Shown here piece by piece: positions 25,735-34,331 of a stretch of DNA of 64,000 nt. The stretch spans positions 62,001 to 126,000 of the forward strand of contig CANMSI010000004.1 of the NCBI GenBank assembly GCA_947500575.1. The letters are read 5' to 3'. Origin of the DNA: an uncultured Flavobacteriaceae bacterium. GTDB lineage: Bacteria; Bacteroidota; Bacteroidia; Flavobacteriales; Flavobacteriaceae. Made by a program: the position numbers and the translations under genes. Under the pieces are notes generated by a model, which did not search any database, had not been told where the DNA came from, and saw only the letters and a program-made list of their open reading frames with translations. Positions within the stretch are counted from its first letter, which is position 1, and each line of letters opens with the position of its first letter.

Positions 25735-27348
25735 TTAATCCAAACTAGGAAGTTCAAAGTTCGTTAAAGGACTTGGTTCTTTCATCAAGGCTTCAATTGC
25801 TTCTGCGGTTCTTGGTGCCATGGCAGAAAGATTCACTGGACCATCTTCTGTTATAAGAATATCATCTTCTATACGAACCGCAATACCCCACCACTTTTCA
25901 TCGCAATTACTACCTTCCGGTATATAAATTCCGGGTTCTACCGTAATTACTGTGTTCTCTTTAAAAGGAGCATAGGTGCCTTTATCATGCACATCTAGCC
26001 CCAAATAATGTGATGTGCCATGCGGAAAATAGGTTCTTCCTTCTTCTTCTTTCGATATAATTCCTAACTTCAGCAAGCCCTCATTTATCACCTTTCTTGC
26101 TGCCTGTTCGGGACCTCCAAAATTAGCACCCACAACACTCGCTTTTATACCAGCTTCTTGGGCATCATACACAATATCATAAATCGCTTTTTGCTCTGGA
26201 GTAAAGGTTCCATTGGCTGGTATAGTTCTAGTTACATCGGCTGTATAACCGTGGTATTCTGCTCCAAGGTCCATCAATACCAACTCTTCCCCCACTTTAG
26301 GTTTGTTATTTTCTATATAGTGAAGAATACAGCCATTCCCTCCTCCTCCTACAATAGAAGGATACCCTTCATATTCAGCGCCGTACTTCTTATACACAAA
26401 CTCATGTACTCCTTGAATTTCTGTTTCCGACATGCCAGGATGCATAGCTTTCATAATTTCCACCTGGCCCACAGCAGATATTTCTATGGCCTTCTTAAGC
26501 AATACTAATTCCTCCTTGGTCTTGGTCTCACGAAGGTTATTCATGATCTCTGCAATTACCCCAGAATTCAAATTGTTTGATTTCAGTTCTAAGGTTACTT
26601 TTTCTTTAATTTCTTTTCGAACCCCATCATCCTTTGCATTCACAAAATTACTTAACAATTCATCTTTTTGTAAATCTGTATAGTAGTTTAAATAACGTCC
26701 TAAAGTCTGCGCTACATTGGCGCTATTCTCCACATTCGTAGATTTAATCATCGTATATAATTGCTGCTTCGTAGCATCATAATCCGATGGATAATTAGTT
26801 CTTTCTTTAAATACGTTTATTAAATCAAAAAGATCTGCACTTCCTCTAGCATCCCGATAATCATTCTTAAAATCAAAAAAGAGCACCATATCAAAAGCCT
26901 TAAAATCAACCGAGGTTTTCGCAAACTCTTTCCCATTCAAAGCCATTGAAAAACCTAATTTTTCTTTAACGCCCTCAACGCCCAATCGTTTTCCATTCCA
27001 CTGCTCCGCACTAGGATCTCTCTCCTGCGCATATACCATTTCGTTATAGCTATTCCCGGCTGTATCTGTTTGGTTTTCAGAAAAGATCAGTAATACAGTG
27101 TTGGGTTCTCTATACCCAGTTAAGTAATAAAAATCTGGATCCTGGTGATAGATATAATCCACATCATTTGCTCTATTCCTCACAGGGTTTGAAAAAAGAA
27201 CAGCCACTGAATTTGGAGGCATTTGAGCCCTAAAAGCTTCTCTTCTTTCCTTGTGAAATTCCGCTGATAAAAAATCTTGCGGGGTTTCTTGTCCAAAACT
27301 GCTTGTTGTAAAAAGGAAAACAAAAACGAATAACACTAAATACCTCAT
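25735..27348 (-). CDS. Secreted Xaa-Pro aminopeptidase (M24B)
   Basis: This 537-residue metallopeptidase should remove N-terminal residues that precede proline. A signal peptide is visible (MRYLVLFVFVFLFTTSSFGQ), so it acts outside the cytoplasm. The N-terminal aminopeptidase-P domain spans ~30-250. The pita-bread catalytic domain follows, with all five metal ligands: two Asp in DLGAEYHGYTADVTRTIP, His in FPHGTSHYLGLDVHD, Glu in TVEPGIYIPEG and Glu in VRIEDDILIT. It is monocistronic, with a 204-base gap to gcvT. Confidence 0.93.
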   Translation of the reverse strand: MRYLVLFVFVFLFTTSSFGQETPQDFLSAEFHKERREAFRAQMPPNSVAVLFSNPVRNRANDVDYIYHQDPDFYYLTGYREPNTVLLIFSENQTDTAGNSYNEMVYAQERDPSAEQWNGKRLGVEGVKEKLGFSMALNGKEFAKTSVDFKAFDMVLFFDFKNDYRDARGSADLFDLINVFKERTNYPSDYDATKQQLYTMIKSTNVENSANVAQTLGRYLNYYTDLQKDELLSNFVNAKDDGVRKEIKEKVTLELKSNNLNSGVIAEIMNNLRETKTKEELVLLKKAIEISAVGQVEIMKAMHPGMSETEIQGVHEFVYKKYGAEYEGYPSIVGGGGNGCILHYIENNKPKVGEELVLMDLGAEYHGYTADVTRTIPANGTFTPEQKAIYDIVYDAQEAGIKASVVGANFGGPEQAARKVINEGLLKLGIISKEEEGRTYFPHGTSHYLGLDVHDKGTYAPFKENTVITVEPGIYIPEGSNCDEKWWGIAVRIEDDILITEDGPVNLSAMAPRTAEAIEALMKEPSPLTNFELPSLD

Positions 27349-27524
27349 CTTTTTCTAATTTATGTAAAATCGAAAATACGGATTTTACAAAACATTAGAC
27401 CTACTTTTAGCTTTTAAATTATAACTATAAAGTGACTTCCGTTCAAGGATGAGACCTTCTTTCAATTCTATTCATTTCTCTTCAATATTTGAAATCTTCT
27501 CGATGCTATCGCCAAAATATTATA

Positions 27525-27532
27525 TACATTTG
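27525..27532 (+). promoter_or_regulatory. Candidate -7 box ahead of gcvT
   Basis: TACATTTG matches TAnnTTTG exactly and lies 20 bases before the gcvT ATG. No good -33 TTG is found at the usual distance, so this is a weaker call. No glycine riboswitch-like structure is apparent in the 204 bases upstream. Confidence 0.4.
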
Positions 27533-27552
27533 CTCCTCATATAAACAGTCTT

Positions 27553-28638
27553 ATGAAGCATACAGCACTTACAAAAATTCATGAAGCATTGGGAGCCAAA
27601 ATGGTCCCATTTGCAGGGTATCTAATGCCTGTTTCCTATGCAGGAGTAAATGAAGAACACCAAACCGTTAGAGAAGGTGTGGGCGTATTTGATGTATCTC
27701 ACATGGGAGAATTTTTAATAAAAGGACCCAATGCACTGGCTTTAATACAAAAAGTATCTTCCAATGATGCTTCCAAACTCACTGTTGGCAAAGCTCAATA
27801 TAGTTGCTTACCAAACGAAACAGGAGGCGTTGTGGACGATCTTATAATTTACAAAGTAAAAGAAGAGGTTTACCTTTTGGTGGTAAATGCTTCTAATATT
27901 GATAAAGACTGGGCGCATATTTCTAAATATAATGAGGCCATAGGGGCAACTATGGATAATATTTCTGAAAAATACTCGCTCCTAGCCATTCAAGGACCAA
28001 AGGCAATAGCTGCCATGCAAGCCTTAACTTCTGTAGACCTGTCTGCTATTAAGTTTTACACTTTTGAAGTGGCAGATTTTGCAGGTATAGATCATGTAAT
28101 TATCTCCGCCACTGGTTATACAGGTTCTGGTGGTTTTGAAATCTATTGTAAAAACGAAGAAGTAGCTCAGGTATGGGGAAAAGTACTGGAAGCGGGTGCC
28201 GATTTTGGAATTAAACCCATAGGTTTGGCTGCTAGAGACACCCTTAGATTAGAAATGGGGTATTGTCTGTATGGCAATGATATTAGCGATGAAACTTCGC
28301 CTTTGGAAGCAGGCTTAGGTTGGATTACCAAATTCACAAAAGATTTTGTGAACAGCGAAGCACTTGCAAAAGAAAAAGAGCGAGGGACTTCTAGAAAACT
28401 AATTGCTTTTGAACTAGACGATCGGGGAATTCCGCGCCATGATTATGATATTGTTGATAGCAATGGAAAGAAAATTGGGGTGGTAACTTCGGGAACCATG
28501 TCGCCTTCTTTGGGCAAAGGCATTGGCTTAGGGTATGTACCTAAAATCTTCAGCGATGTTGGCGGTAAAATTTATATTCAAATAAGGAAAAAAAGCATTC
28601 CGGCTACCGTGGTTAAACTTCCTTTTTACAAAGGCTGA
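27553..28638 (+). CDS. gcvT: Aminomethyltransferase (glycine cleavage T protein)
   Basis: This 361-residue protein is the T subunit of the glycine cleavage system. It moves the aminomethyl group from lipoylated H protein to tetrahydrofolate, releasing ammonia. Family marks are MVPFAGYLMPVSYAG at the start, VFDVSHMGEF, ATGYTGSGGFEIYC (~185-198), AARDTLRLEMGYCLYGND and the C-terminal VTSGTMSPSLGKGIGLGYV. gcvH and gcvP are not in the window. Its TGA overlaps the glutaminase ATG by one base, so the genes gcvT, glsA and the epimerase gene form a likely operon. Confidence 0.96.
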   Translation: MKHTALTKIHEALGAKMVPFAGYLMPVSYAGVNEEHQTVREGVGVFDVSHMGEFLIKGPNALALIQKVSSNDASKLTVGKAQYSCLPNETGGVVDDLIIYKVKEEVYLLVVNASNIDKDWAHISKYNEAIGATMDNISEKYSLLAIQGPKAIAAMQALTSVDLSAIKFYTFEVADFAGIDHVIISATGYTGSGGFEIYCKNEEVAQVWGKVLEAGADFGIKPIGLAARDTLRLEMGYCLYGNDISDETSPLEAGLGWITKFTKDFVNSEALAKEKERGTSRKLIAFELDDRGIPRHDYDIVDSNGKKIGVVTSGTMSPSLGKGIGLGYVPKIFSDVGGKIYIQIRKKSIPATVVKLPFYKG

Positions 28639-29552
28639 TGAGTAATTTTCAAAATATCCTAGACGAAATTTCGGGGAATTTGAACACTCTTAAGGATAGA
28701 GGTACTGTTGCATCTTATATTCCGGAGCTCGGTAAAATAGATGCAAGCAAATTTGGAATACATTTAATAGACATCCATAAGAATCATTATACTACAGGCG
28801 ATTCCGATGAATTATTTTCCATTCAAAGCATTTCAAAGGTATTAACTCTATCACAAGCATTTAGCCTTATAGGAGATCGTTTATGGGAACGGGTAGATGT
28901 TGAACCTTCTGGAGATCCTTTTAACCACCTCTCCTTGCTAGAAATGGAAAATGGTATCCCAAGAAATCCACTCATCAATGCAGGAGCTATTGTAGTCTGT
29001 GATGTATTGGTTTCTCAGTTTAAAAATGCGAAAGAAGAATTCTTGTCGTATGTACAAGAAATTGCCAATGATCCTACGATCTCATATGATGAAAAGGTAG
29101 CAGCTTCCGAGCAGCAAACAGGATTTAGAAATTATGCAGCAGCGAATTTATTAAAATCCTACGGCAACCTTGAAAACAATGTGGAAGAAGTGTTGGATTT
29201 TTACTTTCATCAGTGTTCTTTGCAACTGTCTTGTAAGCAATTAGCAAGCCTCTTTTATATGTTTATTAATCGAGGGCAATGTCAAAGAAACAATACATTC
29301 CTTAACATTGGTCAAGTAAAACGTATCAATGCTTTGATGCTAAGCTGTGGTTTTTATGATGAAGCAGGAGAGTTCGCATTTAAAGTAGGTTTACCAGGAA
29401 AGAGTGGTGTTGGAGGGGGTATTGTTGCAGTACTTCCCAACCAGTTTTGTGTAGCTACTTGGTCGCCAGGTCTAAATGTAAAAGGAAATTCCAAACTGGG
29501 AATGCTGGCCTTGGAACAATTAACTACACGCACGGATCTATCAATTTTTTAG
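28638..29552 (+). CDS. glsA: Glutaminase A
   Basis: This 304-residue serine-dependent enzyme hydrolyses glutamine to glutamate and ammonia. It shares the beta-lactamase-like fold. The catalytic Ser64-X-X-Lys67 is in FSIQSISKVLTL. Other family segments are GDPFNHLSLLEMENGIPRNP and NAGAIVVCD, and the end has GLPGKSGVGGGIVAVLP and WSPGLN. Length is as expected. The start codon overlaps the gcvT stop. Nothing in the sequence shows how it is regulated. Confidence 0.95.
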   Translation: MSNFQNILDEISGNLNTLKDRGTVASYIPELGKIDASKFGIHLIDIHKNHYTTGDSDELFSIQSISKVLTLSQAFSLIGDRLWERVDVEPSGDPFNHLSLLEMENGIPRNPLINAGAIVVCDVLVSQFKNAKEEFLSYVQEIANDPTISYDEKVAASEQQTGFRNYAAANLLKSYGNLENNVEEVLDFYFHQCSLQLSCKQLASLFYMFINRGQCQRNNTFLNIGQVKRINALMLSCGFYDEAGEFAFKVGLPGKSGVGGGIVAVLPNQFCVATWSPGLNVKGNSKLGMLALEQLTTRTDLSIF

Positions 29553-29555
29553 GCT

Positions 29556-30377
29556 TTGGATTCAAAAAAAATATTGATTTTAGGAGGTAGTGGTTTTATT
29601 GGCAATGCCATATATAAAGAACTTCGTTCTTACTTTGACACCTATGGAACCTATTGTTCTGCGAGACGCTCTTTTGAAGATAACCAACAATTTTACCGTT
29701 ACGATATGGAAGAAGATGATATTCATCTACTTCTAGATAAAATACAACCTCAGCTTATTATATCTTGTTTAAGAGGGAATTTTGCTGCACAAGTGCAGGC
29801 GCATCAACATCTTGTAGAATATATTGCTGAGCACAACTCCAGACTCTACTTTATTTCCTCGGCCAATGTTTTTGATGCATACAGTAAGTATCCATCGTAC
29901 GAAAATGATAAGACCTTATCTGAAAGTAGGTACGGCCGATTAAAAATTAAAATCGAAAATATGCTGCTTCGTTTGCCCAAAGAGAAAACAGCAATTTTGC
30001 GGGTCCCTATGGTATTTGGAAATGCATCTCCCAGGTTGAAAGAAATTAAGGTCTCCTTAGAAACTAGGGTCCCTATTGAAGTTTTTCCAAATTTGATCAT
30101 CAATGTAACCAATGATGACAGGTTAACACAACAAATTCACTACCTCATTAACCGAAATAAAACTGGTATTTTTCATTTAGGGAGCACAGATGTGGTACAT
30201 CATGAAGATTTTATTCAAGAAATCGTGGAGAAGATTGGAAATGAAGAGCCCATATACAAACGTGTTTTTACTACCAATGAAGATCGGTATTTGGCAGTAC
30301 TTCCAAAATCTAATAAGCTTCCAAAGAATCTACAGGTAAAGTACCAAGAGATTATAGATCATCATGTACAACCCTAA
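29556..30377 (+). CDS. NAD-dependent epimerase / sugar-nucleotide reductase-like protein
   Basis: This 273-residue protein begins at a TTG codon (29556), three bases after the glsA stop. The Rossmann motif is ILGGSGFIGNAIY (~7-19). An SSANVFD segment and the Y-X3-K pair (SRYGRLKIK) follow, as in extended short-chain dehydrogenases. It resembles dTDP-4-dehydrorhamnose reductase-like (RmlD-type) proteins of unknown substrate. No sugar-nucleotide genes lie next to it, so its substrate cannot be inferred. The TTG start is chosen because no ATG or GTG lies before the Rossmann motif. Confidence 0.8.
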   Translation: MDSKKILILGGSGFIGNAIYKELRSYFDTYGTYCSARRSFEDNQQFYRYDMEEDDIHLLLDKIQPQLIISCLRGNFAAQVQAHQHLVEYIAEHNSRLYFISSANVFDAYSKYPSYENDKTLSESRYGRLKIKIENMLLRLPKEKTAILRVPMVFGNASPRLKEIKVSLETRVPIEVFPNLIINVTNDDRLTQQIHYLINRNKTGIFHLGSTDVVHHEDFIQEIVEKIGNEEPIYKRVFTTNEDRYLAVLPKSNKLPKNLQVKYQEIIDHHVQP

Positions 30378-30415
30378 AATCATGCTATTTGTGTACTTTT
30401 AATAAAAATGGAATC

Positions 30416-30703
30416 ATGGAAAAATTAACAGAACAAGAAATCAAAACACGTTTACAGCAATTACCTGGTTGGGATTATATAGAAGGCGCTATTGTTACCT
30501 CCTTTGACTTTGGTAATTTTAAAGAAGCCTTTGCTGTGATGACCCGAATTGCTTTTGAGTGCGAGGCACAGGGACACCATCCAGACTGGACCAATGTATA
30601 CAAATCCTTAACCATTCGTTTAAACACCCATGATGTAGGAGGTATCACGGAAAATGATTTTAATTTAGCGCATGCAATTGAGTCCATTGTACAGGCCGAT
30701 TAA
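30416..30703 (+). CDS. 4a-hydroxytetrahydrobiopterin dehydratase (PCD/DCoH)
   Basis: I use the ATG at 30416 (95 residues, MEKLTEQEIK), close to the usual PCD length. The enzyme dehydrates 4a-carbinolamine tetrahydropterin made by aromatic amino acid hydroxylases. The family motif is complete: AQGHHPDW at 52-58 (His54, His55, Pro56), VYKSLTIRLNTHDVGGIT (His72, Asp73). No phenylalanine hydroxylase or pterin genes are in the window, so the source of its substrate is unclear. It lies 38 bases after the epimerase gene and may be part of the same transcript. Confidence 0.92.
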   Translation: MEKLTEQEIKTRLQQLPGWDYIEGAIVTSFDFGNFKEAFAVMTRIAFECEAQGHHPDWTNVYKSLTIRLNTHDVGGITENDFNLAHAIESIVQAD

Positions 30704-30729
30704 TAGGGTATGGCTTCTAGATATTGGTA

Positions 30730-30760
30730 TTTGTATCACCATCTAATTTTGTTAAATTTG
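30730..30760 (+). promoter_or_regulatory. Promoter of the YebC-family gene
   Basis: TTTG at 30730-30733 and TAAATTTG at 30753-30760 are separated by 19 bases. Both are perfect matches to the Bacteroidota -33 and -7 elements. The predicted start near 30766 gives a leader of about 20 bases before the ATG at 30788. Confidence 0.7.
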
Positions 30761-30787
30761 TTGCTGTCCAAAAAATTATAGAATACT

Positions 30788-31498
30788 ATGGGAAGAGCTT
30801 TTGAGTTTAGAAAGGCACGTAAAATGAAACGCTGGTCTGCCATGTCTAAGGCGTTTACACGTATTGGGAAAGATATTGTAATAGCTGTAAAAGAAGGCGG
30901 CCCTGATCCCAACTCAAATGCGAAATTAAGAGCAGTTATACAAAATGCCAAGGCGGTAAACATGCCGAAGGACAACGTAGAACGGGCAATTAAAAGAGCA
31001 AGTGACAAGAGTCTGGGTGATTTTAAAGAAGTATTATTTGAGGGATATGCACCTCACGGAATTGCTATTTTAGTGGAGACGGCTACGGACAATAATACAA
31101 GAACTGTTGCCAATGTGCGCAGTTATTTTAATAAGTGTAACGGAAGTTTGGGAACACAGGGATCTGTAGAATTTATGTTTGATCATACCTGTAACTTTCG
31201 TATTCCTGCAGAAGGGTTGGATGCGGAAGAACTAGAATTAGAGATGATTGATTTTGGAGCTGAGGAAGTTTTTGTAGATGACGATGGCATTCTAATTTAT
31301 GGCTCTTTCGAAAGTTTTGGGGCCATCCAAAAAGAATTAGAAGCCAGAGAAATAGAGATTTTGTCATCGGGCTTTGAACGTATACCACAAGTAACCAAAG
31401 AGCTTACGGAAGAACAATCTGCGGATGTAGAAAAATTATTGGAAAAAATTGAAGAGGATGATGATGTCCAAAATGTATATCATACCATGAAGGAGTAA
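30788..31498 (+). CDS. YebC/PmpR family protein
   Basis: This 236-residue cytoplasmic protein belongs to the YebC/TACO1 family. Members have been described as DNA-binding regulators and as factors that help ribosomes pass difficult stretches such as proline runs. The family signature is strong: MGRAFEFRKARKMKRWSAMS, KGGPDPNSN-like EGGPDPNSNAKLRAVIQNAK, NMPKDNVERAIKRAS, and YAPHGIAILVETATDNNTRT. The C-terminal domain ends with DVEKLLEKIEEDDDVQNVYH. It has its own promoter and terminator. Confidence 0.94.
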   Translation: MGRAFEFRKARKMKRWSAMSKAFTRIGKDIVIAVKEGGPDPNSNAKLRAVIQNAKAVNMPKDNVERAIKRASDKSLGDFKEVLFEGYAPHGIAILVETATDNNTRTVANVRSYFNKCNGSLGTQGSVEFMFDHTCNFRIPAEGLDAEELELEMIDFGAEEVFVDDDGILIYGSFESFGAIQKELEAREIEILSSGFERIPQVTKELTEEQSADVEKLLEKIEEDDDVQNVYHTMKE

Positions 31499-31521
31499 AA
31501 TTCATTAAAAGACTAGAAAAT

Positions 31522-31550
31522 AAAAAAAGACCCAAATTGGGTCTTTTTTT
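31522..31550. terminator. Bidirectional terminator after the YebC-family gene
   Basis: GACCCAA-A-TTGGGTC (31529-31543) is a perfect stem flanked by seven A on one side and seven T on the other. It sits between two convergent genes and can serve both. Confidence 0.87.
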
Positions 31551-31563
31551 ACTTTCGTTATAT

Positions 31564-34248
31564 CTAATTTCCTACTACCAATCGTTCTGTACTTATGTGG
31601 CCATCCTTATCTTTTATCTTAATAAAATATAAGCCCCTAGGTAAATTATCCAATGGCATGGTATAGGTGGTTGTAGTAGCGGAAGGTGAATAACTTCTTA
31701 CCTCCATACCTGACATAGTATGCACACTAATGCTTGCTATTGATACCTGAGCGTTTAAAACCTCAACTATTACTTCTGTAGTCGCTGCATTTGGGTAAAT
31801 CTTCATTGTTTTCCCAGTTTTGCTTGTAGCATTACTTATAATTCTAAAACTCAGCTTTAATGGATTACCTGCAACACCGGTACCTCTTTTTCCACTATAA
31901 GGTGTTGCTTCTACTTCGTAGCTACCCAAAGGAAATTCTGCGCCTTCATAATCTTCATTGTTATTTCCAAATAAGGTATAAGGCACTACATTTTCGTTTT
32001 CCATATGGTTTAATTCGCCAGAGAGTTCTAAACTTACACTCCCCACTTGCACTGAAGGTAAGACAGATGCGCGTATACTTAAAGGACCATTTGGCAATAA
32101 GACCCTATCAATCTCTAATTGATCACTAAGTTCTAAAATGTCTGTATTGGTTGTAGCATCTACAAGCGTGAAACTGGTAATGACGTCTTTTTTTGGAATC
32201 ACACTAAAAGAAATGGTTTTGGCTTCACCTGCAATTCCTGTTCCCTCTATTTTACTGTAGGGAGTTGCTTTTAGAGTATATTCACCCACGGGAATATCGT
32301 TCTCAGTATAGTTGCCATTAAAATCATAGAAAACGGCGTACGGTGCTTTATTTTCTTTACTCACTTTAAGAATAGGACCGCTTAGTTCTAAACGAACACT
32401 TCCTATTTCATCGCTATTTGTTTCTACTCGGATGTTTTTATTCAACAAACCAGCTACAGCATCTCCTTCCAATACACTACCATCTGTAATCTCTAGAAGA
32501 TCTGTATCATTGATACCATCAACCAATATAGCTTTTGTAATCGAAGGGTTGTCTACAATGCTAAAATTGATTGTGTGAGAGCTCCCTGCAGTACCATTTC
32601 CATTTGGTTCATTATAAGGTGTAGCCGTTAACGTATAAGTTCCTTTAGGAAGGTCTGTGAGCGTATAATTACCGTCTCTATCTCCAAACAAAGCATAAGG
32701 AACCACATTTTCAGTACGTTCAGAATTAACGGTACCAGAAAGTGAAAAAGTGACACTCTTCACCTCGTTGGGTTCACTAACAATATTGGCACGGAAATTA
32801 ATATCTTGAAGCCCATCGGTCTTAAAAGAAACAAAAGTAGGTTCTTCCTCCTTAATGGTTTTTATATCAGTATTTTGCTTGGCATCAATCAGCGTAAAAC
32901 TATCAACAAAGTATCCAATTCCTGTTTCTTGAATTTTAAGCAACCAAAAATTTCGTTCCCCAGTATTCGCCACTGTTTTATCTCCAGATATGGGACTTTC
33001 CGAACTACCTCCAACCAAAAAACTACCGTCATTCAGAGCTAGTATAGTTATTGACACATCCCCCAAGGTACCGCCAATAGTTTTATCCCAAAGTTTAGTA
33101 CCTGCACTGTTAACTTTTACAAGCCATACATCTTGTTTACGTCCACGCCCTGTTCTTGTATCATAGGGGGGGTCCGACTTATCAAATCCCTGATCGCTTG
33201 AAGAGGATCCTGCGATAAGAAAATTCCCATCTTCCAAGATCAAAATATCCCCCATAGTGTCTACGCCATTACCTCCTAATGTTTTTTCCCATAGCAAAGT
33301 CCCATTGGTATCAAAGCTTGTTAACCAGATATCGAAGTTTCCCCTGCTCTTTTCAGTCCTATCTCCGGAGGCAGGTCCAAAGGTGGTCCCTCCCACTAAA
33401 GCACCGCCATTCTCAGTTGAAACTGCTCTCCAGGCCGTATCTACGGAAAGACTTCCCAGAGTGCGTTTCCACAATTCATTCCCTGCAGGGTCTATTTTAA
33501 CGATAAAGTAATCTCCAGAAGAGTATTCCGCAATACCATTAACGGTGTATCCAAGAAGTAAATAGTTTCCATCTTGAAGTCTTTCAATTTTAATTAGTCT
33601 GTCGTCGAGACCATCGTTTCCAAACGATCTTTCCCATTGTTTTGTGCCATCGATATTATAGCGTATCACTAAAAAATCACGTCTTCCGGTAAAAAAACGC
33701 CCAGCCAGAAAACCACCATCATCCGTAGAAATGAATGTATTGGATATCAAGTTATTTTTTTCGTGAATGGCAGTATCCCATAACTGATTTCCATCACTAT
33801 CTAATTTGACAATCCAAATGTCAGATCCATTATTATTTGGTTGGGAGGTGGTATTTTTTAAGGGAACCGTTCTATCTCTTGAGATCTCACTATTTGAAGA
33901 ACCAAAAACTAAATATCCACCGTCATCAGTATTTAATAGAGTTCCTAGCGAATCTTCTTTGTTTCCACCAATCGTTTTCTCCCATAAAATGGTACCTTCC
34001 GTATCTACCTTTACTACATAATAATCAAAGGCATTTCTAGTAAAATTTCCCTCTGTTGTATAGACGGTTCCACCTAAAAGAAAATTCCCATCTTGTGTAG
34101 GAATCATTTCCCGAAGATCATTCCAATCCTCTATACCATACACCTTATCCCATACCACCGTTGCGGTTTGCCCAAAACTAAAATAACAGCTCAGAGCAAA
34201 CAGTACAAATGTTAATTTACTTTTTCTAATTGAATCTATTTGCCTCAT
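31564..34248 (-). CDS. T9SS-sorted surface protein with propeller-like repeats and three shared modules
   Basis: This 894-residue protein has a signal peptide (LTFVLFALSCYFSFGQ) and a type A T9SS sorting domain at ~815-894 (MKIYPNAATTEVIVEV, ending GLYFIKIKDKDGHISTERLVV). Residues ~30-440 contain seven repeats with a W-[DEK]-[KRT]-x-hydrophobic-G core (WDKVYG, WEKTIGG, WERSFGN, WKRTLGS, WEKTLGG, WDKTIGG and one degenerate copy), each near a DGG-LVGG-type turn, which suggests a seven-bladed propeller. Three ~120-residue modules follow at about 447-566, 568-685 and 689-805, each with PY-[TA]-[LV]-F and TATPY motifs. The same module occurs in the next gene. Function is unknown; a secreted or surface adhesin is inferred. 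Confidence 0.85.
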   Translation of the reverse strand: MRQIDSIRKSKLTFVLFALSCYFSFGQTATVVWDKVYGIEDWNDLREMIPTQDGNFLLGGTVYTTEGNFTRNAFDYYVVKVDTEGTILWEKTIGGNKEDSLGTLLNTDDGGYLVFGSSNSEISRDRTVPLKNTTSQPNNNGSDIWIVKLDSDGNQLWDTAIHEKNNLISNTFISTDDGGFLAGRFFTGRRDFLVIRYNIDGTKQWERSFGNDGLDDRLIKIERLQDGNYLLLGYTVNGIAEYSSGDYFIVKIDPAGNELWKRTLGSLSVDTAWRAVSTENGGALVGGTTFGPASGDRTEKSRGNFDIWLTSFDTNGTLLWEKTLGGNGVDTMGDILILEDGNFLIAGSSSSDQGFDKSDPPYDTRTGRGRKQDVWLVKVNSAGTKLWDKTIGGTLGDVSITILALNDGSFLVGGSSESPISGDKTVANTGERNFWLLKIQETGIGYFVDSFTLIDAKQNTDIKTIKEEEPTFVSFKTDGLQDINFRANIVSEPNEVKSVTFSLSGTVNSERTENVVPYALFGDRDGNYTLTDLPKGTYTLTATPYNEPNGNGTAGSSHTINFSIVDNPSITKAILVDGINDTDLLEITDGSVLEGDAVAGLLNKNIRVETNSDEIGSVRLELSGPILKVSKENKAPYAVFYDFNGNYTENDIPVGEYTLKATPYSKIEGTGIAGEAKTISFSVIPKKDVITSFTLVDATTNTDILELSDQLEIDRVLLPNGPLSIRASVLPSVQVGSVSLELSGELNHMENENVVPYTLFGNNNEDYEGAEFPLGSYEVEATPYSGKRGTGVAGNPLKLSFRIISNATSKTGKTMKIYPNAATTEVIVEVLNAQVSIASISVHTMSGMEVRSYSPSATTTTYTMPLDNLPRGLYFIKIKDKDGHISTERLVVGN

Positions 34249-34331
34249 AAGTTTGCCCCTTTGAACTAATTAATAATGTGATTTTATTGCTAATTTAAAA
34301 CTACCTAACCAGCATACGCTCGTTAATCTAC

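Noticed and set aside
27349-27552. A glycine riboswitch ahead of gcvT
   Set aside because: I looked for paired aptamer folds and conserved G-rich cores in the 204-base gap. The region is AT-rich without such structures.
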